64,000 bases of DNA from assembly GCF_021130785.1 (NCBI RefSeq), contig NC_060211.1, positions 30,241,001 to 30,305,000 of the forward strand. Direction: 5' to 3'. Shown here one piece after another: positions 35,634 to 64,000 of this stretch. Source of the stretch: Homalodisca vitripennis (taxonomy: Eukaryota > Arthropoda > Insecta > Hemiptera > Cicadellidae). The notes beneath the pieces were generated by a model that was not told the origin of the DNA, made no database searches, and saw only the letters and a program-made list of their open reading frames with translations. A program made the position numbers and the translations under genes. Position 1 is the stretch's first letter. Each line of letters starts with the position of its first letter.

Positions 35634-36829
35634 TAAGTAACTTCTTTGAGAGGCTCCTAATATTCAGTGGTAGCTTATTTGGTTGTATGGGCTTTTCGAG
35701 AATCCCACATTGAAGAAAGAGGGATGAAAGGGTTTGAGGGAACAAGCTGTTGATATAACAAACCAATCACAGAATCAGGTACTATATAGACTGCCACAAT
35801 TTGTTTATTCTTGTTAAAGTCACTGCCTACCTTTGAAAACCTGTTTGGTTTATGTATGATCTGATTTCTGTTTAGAAGGTGTCCCACTAGTATCCCGACA
35901 AACTTCTCATGTTCCCCTCATCAAAATAAAGAAAAAAGTTCATATAAACATATGTTCGGAAATGTTTTGTTAGCAAACTAAGTCTAGCGAAAGATTTCAC
36001 CTGACTTTCTAGGAAAAGACGGAAACAATGTTTTTAATGGCTTAAAGATAGTTGTTAAATTTATTAGAATTTATGTAATATGAACTGAAAAATTTAATAA
36101 AATACGTCCCAGACCTGTAAGACCACCCATTTCTGAGATATCAGACAAAATATGCAAAATTTGGTCTCGATGCTTGGTTTAGATTTGAAGTACATTAAAT
36201 GGGTAATAAACACGCAAACTTTATAACCAAACCTTATAGATAATGTAATTCTGAAGAGAATTATGTAAAATAGGCCAATAATAAACAAACGCAAAGTTTA
36301 AAAAAATAGGCTAATGCTTAATTAAATCAATATTTACAAAAAATAAGACAGAAGTTGGCTATAATGGGAAGAAAATAGTTTTTCCCTTAAAAATTGTTTA
36401 AATAATCCTGGTGTTTTTTATACATTGATAACAATTAAGTGCTGTGGCCTTGTATATTACTGTGGTACTTTTTTAATAATGACAAAAAATATTTGGTTGC
36501 AAGACTGATGACAAAATATAATATTCACATTTGTAATAAAAATCTAGCATCATGTAGAAAATAAACATAAATAAATTAGTAGAAACAATAAATATAGAAA
36601 TAGTACAGATACAGAATCACATCAGGCTCATCATAAATTAACCATATTTTGTAGAGCCTAAATTCTCTCAGGTTAGTAGTTAAACATTGAATATCTTTCC
36701 CGAATATAACATACTTGTAGGTTCTCTCAATGTTATGCCACATTTAGCAAATATGTCAATTTTAATTTTTAGTGTGTCATTAATGTTCAGTTTTCTTAAC
36801 CAAATGTTAATATTATTTTTAATGATTTT
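35634..36829. other. AT-rich sequence upstream of TFIIIA
   Basis: No domain recognised. An acceptor-like TTTTAG just before 36831 suggests that the TFIIIA start codon lies in a second exon, with an unseen 5' UTR exon somewhere in this stretch. Confidence 0.4.
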
Positions 36830-36843
36830 AGCAATTCAATAAA

Positions 36844-56013
<19,170 letters not shown>

Positions 56014-56476
56014 AACATTATAAAAACCCCAAATCAGTGTGACTTTCATTTAAACATGATAGTTCCCCAATATAGCTGTACTAAAACTAATATCAACATA
56101 TTTTTTGTTATAAATTTTAGTGTGTAATTTGAGGACAACAGGCACAACTATTCTCCCTCCCATATTATCTTCCTGATGAAATTTAACAACTCCATAACTT
56201 CAGCCAAGCCAGTTGGCCACTAAGAAAGAATTTTTCTCAGACATCCGGCTCCATCCACTGGCCTCTGAAGTTGCAAAAATTCCTACAAGAAATGCATTGA
56301 AGCACGCTATTAATTGAAACATCCTGTTAAAATGTAATTAACTGTTCTATATACAAACAATATATAAAACATTACAATATTTATTTTTGAAGTGAAAACT
56401 TCTTTAGGCGCGTTGAGCGTTTTGGTAGAGGGTAAAATCCTCGGTTCGCGTCACCGACATGCTAATGATACTAACC

Positions 56477-56569
56477 TGCATGAAAAAGTCAGTCTCGCTG
56501 TGTTTTTTTAACCGTAGACTTGGCCGCGAACTACTAATCTGCATGAAAAAGTCAGTCTCGCTGTGTTAA
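56477..56569 (+). repeat. Spaced direct repeat, 29 bp
   Basis: CTGCATGAAAAAGTCAGTCT (continuing CGCTGTGTT) occurs at 56477 and again at 56541, 64 bp apart, in a GC-richer patch. Confidence 0.85.
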
Positions 56570-58587
56570 AACTGTCCCGGCGGAGTATGAAAACAGACTG
56601 CGAAAATCAGTGACCTTTACGGCTTCCTCTCGCGATTTAAAAGTGAAGCCAATGTCGTACAATTCTGTAAGATGCGTCAAATTAAAGCTCTTAATATTGG
56701 CAATCTATTGGTTACATTTTTAAATATTAAAAAAATTTCGAAATAATTTTGATTATTGTTTACATTTTACATAGCGTTTACAATGACAAGAAAAAAGTAG
56801 TAAGCGAGGATTTTTTTTTTTATTTTTTGGTCAGACAAAATTTGTCAGCGAGAAAGTTGTGTGAAAATAGATGAATATATTTTTTTTAATTTATCATTTT
56901 TTTATTGGAAGTTTAGTTTAGCCTGTAGTAGCGTATGAAGTGATGAGTGAACGTTTCTGCCGGAACTGTAGTTGGCGCATTGGCTCACTGATACCGTATT
57001 AACTCAGTAAATTAGTTTATTGTGCAATAAAAATACCTTTACGAAAGAACCAAGTTAATTTAACTAATTTATTAGTTTTAAAAATATTGTGGGTTTAATT
57101 GTTATTGCAATTATATACTTTATCCGTAGCAATAACTGTATTATTTACAACGGTGTTCAACTCACTGTTGTTCACTCACTCGGTGTTTACTCACTTGTAT
57201 TCTATGTTTAACTAACTATTAATATTGAGCAATTACAACATATTTTTATACAGATAAATGAATAATGAAAACAACGAATATATTTTTAAACATTTTTAAT
57301 ATTTGTACGAATATTTGTATTTAAAATTTAGCATTATTCATTTTAATTATGTTTTTAATATTTAACCTCTTCATCATGAAATGAGTATTATTACGGTATA
57401 AGATTAATCTTAACTAGCGTGGTAAAAATAGATTTCTAGTTATTTGATAATATTTTTTCGTGGATTTTAAAATTGGAAAATTAAAAACGCGTCACATTTA
57501 CATACTGCTACTATAACGTATTGTTAATTACTCTCAACTTAATAGTTCCGTTTTCACTTCTATCGGCAGTTCCACGACTGCTACTGTTTTTTTTTTACAT
57601 ATATAGTTTGAAAGAATATAATAAGTTACAAACTACACTTATTATTCAACGTTTTCTGTAATCAATGTTGAGAACAGAGGTTGTTCAGGTAATAAAATTG
57701 GAAGTTTTTCAGTAAAAATATACTTTTAACTGTACATTTTAGCAAATATTAAGTATGGCATGTTTGATCGGTGGTAGTGTAATGCAAATATCAAAGACAA
57801 AGTTACCGTCTCACTTTTGCTACAGATTTAAAGACTGTTATAAAAAACCCACCTTAGTTATTTCTTGATCGAGTATCAACGTAAACTATGAATCCAGATA
57901 TACCTCAGAAGTAAATTATAAGGGCTGGAAGTACATGCTTTTTAACCAAAGTGGCTGTTCAGACATACATACTTATATATCCTTGATCGGTCAAAAAAAA
58001 ATCAAACTCAACCAAGGTGTCGGAAATGTGATTTATTTGAACCAAAATTGCTAATACAAACGCAAAGTCTAAAATAATAATTTCCCTTAACATCTAAAGC
58101 TCTTAACATAATATGTACCAAAAATATGCCTACTTCCGTTTTGAAATAACTTAGAGACTCATTATTTATTACATCGTAATTAACTGAAAAGCATATTCGT
58201 TTATTAAATAAAGCGTGAAGTGAAAATAAGGACTTCAGCTTTAGGATTCCTCCACACTCAGCTAAAAATACTTCAGTTGTTACTGAATTTGTTGGAGCTA
58301 TTCAATCAAATATATCGTGAAATATTGGACAGAAATTCGAGTTATACCACAGGTACTTGTTAAAACCTGTTTCACTCTTACACTCCAGGACCCCAAAACA
58401 CTGCTCTTCAAACTTAAATCTAAATTGAATCAGGAGATTAGAATATCTTTCAGTAACATCTCAGAAGTGTTTGAAATGTCATTTAAAAACAATATGTTCT
58501 GGTGTACATGTTTTATAGAAGTAAATTGCGTGTGAAGCCGTAGGTAATTAGATTGCTATATAAAACACGAATACTTTGTATTGGTGA

Positions 58588-58773
58588 CTAAATTTTTATC
58601 TGTAATATATCAGCTATCAAATTTTCAATGGTATAGGAAACTAAACAATTCAATACACGGTTGGATTTCAATAAAATGTCATTAATGGTGAACTCAGGAT
58701 CTTCATTAGAATCTAAAACCACATCAAAGTCCGACTCTAATTCTGAAGCAGCTATAATCTTATTGCCTTCCAT
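58588..58773 (-). CDS. Short acidic ORF, unknown
   Basis: 61 codons starting with a true ATG: MEGNKIIAASELESDFDVVL, rich in Asp/Glu. I do not recognise it. It could be an N-terminal transposase remnant (acidic starts are common in piggyBac proteins) or chance. Confidence 0.2.
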   Translation of the reverse strand: MEGNKIIAASELESDFDVVLDSNEDPEFTINDILLKSNRVLNCLVSYTIENLIADILQIKI

Positions 58774-59449
58774 GGTTTCTCATAAATAACTCAACATCTT
58801 TGTTGCTATGTGCGATTAGACAACATCCAATAACAACGTTTGACAAAGAATTTGTCGTTTGACTCAAGACACTAAAGTGATGTTGTAAATACCAACAGAT
58901 TTTTTTTAACAAAGCAAAATATTCGTAGTAATCAATAAATAAATGTGTAAACGTACTTGAGTGTTAGCTACAGAATTAAACAATGGCACTCGAGCTAGAC
59001 TCCAATATGTTAAACAGCTAACATTAAGCTTTCTGCTATTTAATGTCTAACTAATATCATCATATACAAATAGTAGTTTATGCGGCTGTATTATGCAATT
59101 TTTAGAAAACGGTAATTTTTTGTGTTAATGTAAAAGTTGTATATTACACAACAGGTATTTTCTCTTTTTTTGCGCTGAAATTTACTTTTTTTATGAATAT
59201 TATATTGTACAAATTGGTAAAAAATGAAACAGGTTATTTATTAATTAAATTTTTACATGTGTTTGAGTTTTAACTATTTTGATAACCACTAGTTATAGAT
59301 TTCAGGCGATTAGGCTGTATAGTTCAAAGCATTTTTTATTAAATTAAACCTCATCATGACGCTAGGCTAATACTAGTAATGTAAGTTCTGATCATATAAA
59401 GTTCATATAAGTAACATTTTTTTTTTTTGTATGGGTTGATTGAACAACA

Positions 59450-60606
59450 AAATGTTTGTTAGAAGTACGAGGTGTACAACCAAGTCACCACAACCTAACA
59501 CATACGTTCTTTCTGTGCCATATACATGTTCTTACAACTTTGTTAATAATAATCTATTTTGTAAAAGAACAGTTTGGGTTCATACAAAACCGAAGTACAA
59601 TAAAAAGCAGTTGAAAATATTGTAGATACAATTTTAGCGAAATTTTGAAAGAGGGGTGTTATCATCTGCAACATTAATCGACTTGACCAAAGCATTTTGA
59701 CTGCATAGATCATGAGTTATTACTATCCAAACTCTATAGATATGGTATTAGAGGCATGGAACTGCAATTAATTATGTCCTATCTAAAAAATAGAAAGCAG
59801 ATAGTTGTGCAAAATAAAGATAGATCCGAACTAAAACCTATTGAAATTGGAGTCTCACAAGGTTCTGTCCTGGGCCCTTTTTTGTTTGTTGTTTTGCTGT
59901 TAATGATTTCTCGTTTAATGTACCATGCTCCTCAGTATTATATGCAGATGACACCACACTCTTGAATTTTAGTGAAAATTATGAGAATCTTATTATGGAA
60001 GAAAACTATGCGGTAAAATCGCTATGGAATGGTTTGAGACAAACTACTTAGTAGTAAATGATCAAAAGACTGAGAAAATACTGTTCACTTTAAATAGAAA
60101 TTATCAAGTTAGTAAACCTGTAAAACTATTAGGGGTATACCTTGACAGCAGATTGAGATTGGGAACATCACATAGATCAATTGTGTAAAAAATGATCTAG
60201 AGTAGTCCTATCTCTTGAGTAAATTGAAACATTGTATAACTACTGATATGCTTCTAGCCTCCTATTATGCATTTTTCCATTCACACTTAAGTTATGGTAT
60301 AACTCTATGGGGGAACAGTAGTAGTGCAGTAAGAGTATTTAAATGGCAAAAAATGCATTACGTGTTATGAAAAAATGTTTCAAAAAGAGAGACTTGTGTT
60401 CCAATTTTTTAAGGAATTAAAAGTAATGACTATTCCTATATGTATATATTCTACTGCCTTTATAAGTGTAAAAGAACAACTTGAAAACATTTACAACTAG
60501 GCAGGATATTCATGATTATCCTACTAGAACAAAACATTTGTTACAACTCTTACCAGTTAAATTAACCAAAACAAAATGCAGTCATCTTTTTATGAAAATT
60601 AAAATG
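59450..60606 (+). pseudogene. LINE ORF2 (RT to C-terminus), 5' portion of a split copy
   Basis: RT blocks on the + strand: EQFGFIQNRST near 59552, [13 protein letters not shown] at about 59850-59890, [10 protein letters not shown] at 59940-59970, then [12 protein letters not shown] near 60125 and IHDYPTRTKHLLQLLP at 60510-60560. It breaks off at IKMFN (60605), where a - strand LINE begins. Many stops. Jockey/CR1-group. Confidence 0.82.
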
Positions 60607-63249
60607 TTCAATTCAAATTCAAATGGTTTATTGTCAGAATACAAAAATATGTATATAACAACGTCATATTATAAATAATCTATAGCTTACTTTAAATAGC
60701 CTTACTTCTTATCACAGTTAAAAATTCATCAACAGTGTACAAACATGAATCTACTAACATTTTCTTTACAACATTTTTAAAATTTGATCTGTTTAATACC
60801 TTGATATGATTGGGCAAAGCATTGTAATATTTGATTCCTGATATCTAAAACTGACTTGAGTGCTAGCAAAGTTTACATTTTGGTACAACTACATTATTTC
60901 TATTACGAGTACTATAACTATGAACATCACATTGATTAATAAATAATGATAAATTATCTCTGACATATAACAAAACATTTAATACATAAATAGACGGCAA
61001 TGTTTAATACACCTAATTTTACAAACAGTGGTTTACAGATGCTCACGACTCTGGACATTACATATAAGCCTGACTGCTCTTTTTTTGTAACACAAACAGT
61101 TTATTCACACTCTGAGATTGGCCCCACAAAGTTACTCCATATGTTAAGAAACTATGAATATAGGCATAGTACATAAAAAGCAAGTGTTTAGCAGAAATAG
61201 TTCCATTAAGGGATCTTATAAGAAAAATACCTCGGGAAATTCGAGAAGCTACATAATCAATATGAGTTTGCCATTTAAGATTGGGTTGTATAAAAATGCC
61301 AAGAAACTTAAGACTTAAGTCCTCATTATCACTAGGCCTATTAGATAAGGTAATATGCAAATCTTGAATTTTTTTTATCATTTACACAGAGCTTATTTGC
61401 TGCACACCAATCATCTACAATTACGGTCTTAACACTAAGTAGCTCATTACATTCGTTCCTCGTTTTTGCGCAGACCTTGAGACCCAAGTCATCAGCAAAC
61501 AAATACGTACTAACATAATTGTCATTGAGATTAAAAGGCAAGTCATTTATATACAAAATAAATAGAGTAGGTCCTAAAATGGATCCCTGAGGAACACCTA
61601 GCTTAACAGGCCTAGTTTCTGACATAGAGCCATTTAAATATACATATTGACACCTATTTGAGAGATATGAGTTAAAGAAACTGACAGCAAGTTGACTAAA
61701 ACCATAAGACCTAAGTTTATTTAATAGAATATGATGATTTACAGTATCAAAGGCTCTGGATAAGTCAAAGATCTGAACTTGACAGATTTTTTTAGTTCCA
61801 AACCATCAAAGCAATCATTTATGAAGGAACTGGACTGCGCCAACGGTACACCGCTCAGCTCGAAACCCAAATTGACAAGTGCTGAGTAAATTATTGGTTT
61901 CGAGATAGCAAACCAACTGCTTATGAACTAGCCGCTCCAACCACCTTTGACACTGCTGTAACAATAGTTATAGGCCTATAATTACAAGTTTGGTCCTTTG
62001 GACCCCTCTTATGTACTGGAATCACTTTGTTTATCTTTAGTACATCAGGAAAAATACCTGTCCTAACACTTTCATTATATAAATAAGTTAGAATATTTCA
62101 CAGATTGAGTTGGCAGCCATTTTCAGAATAGGAGCACTTATACCATAACAATCGAGACATGTGCTATTACTTAAACTAAGGATAGCTGCATGAACATCTT
62201 CCACTTTAAAATTCATTCAGGCAAAAGCTTACTGTAGAGTTCCACTGAGCACAGTGCTTACCAAGGTAGAAAGAATAGTCATTATTGCTAGGTGGAATAC
62301 TTTTGCAAGTCTCCAAAACTGAGCCAACAAAATATGAATTAAAACTATCAGGTTCCAGTACATGAGATGAGTTAGATGACATACTATTAGCCCTGACTGA
62401 TTTATTAATAATGCTCCAAGCAGTTTTACTTTTTTTAGTTGCTTTATCAAGTAAAGTGTTATTAAAGTCAAGCTTTGCTTTTTTTTTATTTCATTTCTGT
62501 AAACATTTTTAAGATTTCTATATTTATTTCTAATATCAAATATTTTTCTCATTGCTTGTGTTTTTATAATATAATAAAGTCTATCAAGCTCCTGCTTTGT
62601 CTTATTTAGACCTTCATGATACCAGGCAACATTTACTTGTTTAGATTTAGATTTCTTATTTTTTAAAGGCATAGCACAGTTCAGAGCCAATAAGAACTTT
62701 TCTAAAAATAACTTAAACTTAAGGTTAACATTTGACTTAATAACATAAAATATCATTCCAATTAGTGAGACCTAGGTAAGACGCAAAAAAGTGAGGAGCC
62801 CAAAGTAGAAATGGGTTCTAACAATAAACATTTGTGGTATAATCCTAGACATTACATTGTCTAAAGTAGCTTTGAAGAGGATGGCCATATGGTCTGAAGC
62901 ACCAGTGTGAATGACTGAAGATTTTCCCTTATCTTGATGAATAGTCGTCAGCAGATTATCAATACAACTACCCTTTGTTACATCTCCTCCAAGGGTAGGT
63001 CTTGTAACTTCAGCAACAGTAATATTTAGTCCAAAACTGTCAATGAGGTTGAATAGTACTCTTTGGCCTCTGAGTCATTTCTGTTAAGAAAATTGACATT
63101 GAAGTCACCCACAAAGACTATATTACATTTATTATAATGCAGGAAGGACAGAATGTCATATAACTTAGCATAGAATAGTGATAAGTTACCTGCTGGAGAT
63201 CTATAGAAAAGTTACCACTAGAGTTTTCCAAGTTGGCAGCATTATTGTA
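60607..63249 (-). mobile_element. Jockey/CR1-group LINE inserted into the + strand LINE
   Basis: Its 3' end on the - strand reads AATAAACCATTTGAATTTGA at 60610-60630, then rightwards the C-terminal region, RT and endonuclease (FVGDFNVNFLNRND near 63080-63125; YRSPAGN near 63190). It is 5'-truncated at about 63249 and the right edge is approximate. Confidence 0.82.
61058..62756 (-). pseudogene. LINE ORF2 RT region, frameshifted
   Basis: Pieces in order: 62229-62756 (linker), an N-terminal RT block near 62000, DLSRAFDTVNHHILLNKLRS near 61720-61780, then GVPQGSILGPTLFILYIND and YLFADDLGLKV at 61341-61625, and FLGIFIQPNLKWQTHIDYVA at 61058-61381. The F-A-D-D catalytic box is intact. Several frame changes. 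Confidence 0.85.
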
Positions 63250-63712
63250 TAAGTAACCATTAGATGCTAGATCTGTATCTTTAGTCAAATTTAAAACAGT
63301 TTTGAAGTGCTGGTTAAAATTTAATATATTTTATTATGTTGATGAATTCTTAAATTGTGATTCCACAACAATAATTTTTTAAATTTTGTCTCTCAATGTA
63401 TTTATTTATTCAGTTTATTTATAATTTATTTAGTTTTAATATTGTTGAGTTTTAAGATTTTATCCATGTTAAATGTGTTAATAGTTATTTATTATTGTTA
63501 ATTTATATAGATTCTGTTGGTTGTTTGGTTATTGCTGTTATTAATTATATAGATCTATATATTTGCTGGTAGGCTGGATTGAGTAGGTAGAATCTGAGTT
63601 GTTTGTTTTAGTTTTAGTTTAGTGTTTTAGTTTAGAATATTTTAGTAACTTGACGAAGTCTATTGCACTATTGAATGTGTTTTAAAGACCAATAAAGATC
63701 TTGAATCTTATT
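63250..63712 (+). pseudogene. Resumed 3' part of the split + strand LINE
   Basis: Reads PLDARSVSLVKFKTVLKCWL then FYYVDEFLN, the expected continuation of a Jockey/CR1 C-terminus interrupted at 60606, followed by a 3' UTR and AATAAAGATCTTGAATC with a TTGAATCTT-like tail at 63690-63712. Confidence 0.75.
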
Positions 63713-64000
63713 CTTTAATTCTTAAATTTACAGTAAATTAAAATGTCTCAAAAGAATTAAAAAATTTAAGAATCAAATAGTGTTACAAAACATAATACAA
63801 GAACGTCATTTATTTCGATTGAGTGAAAGATTCAAAATGAATGCACATAATAAGTTAAAAGAGTAAAATATTCTAAGTATATTATAATGTATCAAAGAAA
63901 ATAAATAATAATGTTTTTCTATTTGGAGATTGGATGACAAGTGAAATCAAATTAATTATAAGCAATTAAGTACAGTATTGGGTATAAATGAAACAGTCGA
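63713..64000. other. AT-rich end of window
   Basis: Nothing recognised. Confidence 0.4.

Larger units (their letters stand above)
56026..59449. other. Intergenic region, mostly AT-rich
   Basis: No clear gene. 56395-56690 is a GC-richer patch with a repeated 29-bp motif. A short acidic frame lies at 58588-58773 (- strand). The remainder shows only short open stretches with no recognisable domain. Confidence 0.4.

Overview
The window looks like a repeat-rich stretch of an arthropod nuclear genome, probably an insect. It is AT-rich, has GT-AG introns, and carries a mix of Ty3/gypsy, several LINE clades, piggyBac, mariner, pogo/Tigger and Harbinger-like remnants that is usual in insects. A hemipteran is my guess, but the sequence does not settle the order. 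There are no bacterial operons, rRNA genes or CRISPR arrays. Two host genes are visible: a complete nine-finger TFIIIA gene on the + strand (36844-56013, seven coding exons, about 395 aa) and one coding exon of a HIP14/ZDHHC17-type palmitoyltransferase on the - strand, present twice because it lies in a large tandem duplication.

Layout: 258-8892 is a decayed Ty3/gypsy retrotransposon read on the - strand (integrase, RNase H, RT, protease, gag, then an unexpected SGNH/GDSL hydrolase ORF, a leader, a primer-binding site matching initiator tRNA-Met, and a putative 5' LTR). From 8893 to 33493 lies a direct tandem duplication: unit 1 is 8893-21725 and unit 2 is 21861-33493. Each unit carries an old LINE RT fragment, the HIP14 exon, an R1-like LINE 3' fragment and a candidate promoter patch. 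The units differ by insertions that are informative for dating: a 3.3 kb LINE in unit 1, an RTE-like LINE with clear target-site duplication and an empty site in the sister copy in unit 2, a 744-bp TIR element in unit 2, and several tiny retroposed 3' ends. A second copy of that TIR element (34880-35633), with an 8-bp target duplication, follows the duplication.

The TFIIIA introns hold mariner pieces, a tRNA-like SINE, two piggyBac remnants, a Harbinger-like and a pogo-like element and a LINE tail. Intron 5 also contains the most unusual item: a 3.15 kb element with about 465-bp terminal inverted repeats enclosing a spliced but now frameshifted gene whose motifs resemble FEN1/XPG-type (PIN-like) nucleases rather than a DDE transposase. 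A 106-bp tandem duplication has copied the acceptor and first part of TFIIIA exon 4.

Downstream of TFIIIA, a + strand LINE (from about 59450) is split by a - strand LINE (60607 to about 63249) and resumes to about 63712. All identifications come from reading translations, splice signals and repeats by eye; no database search was possible.
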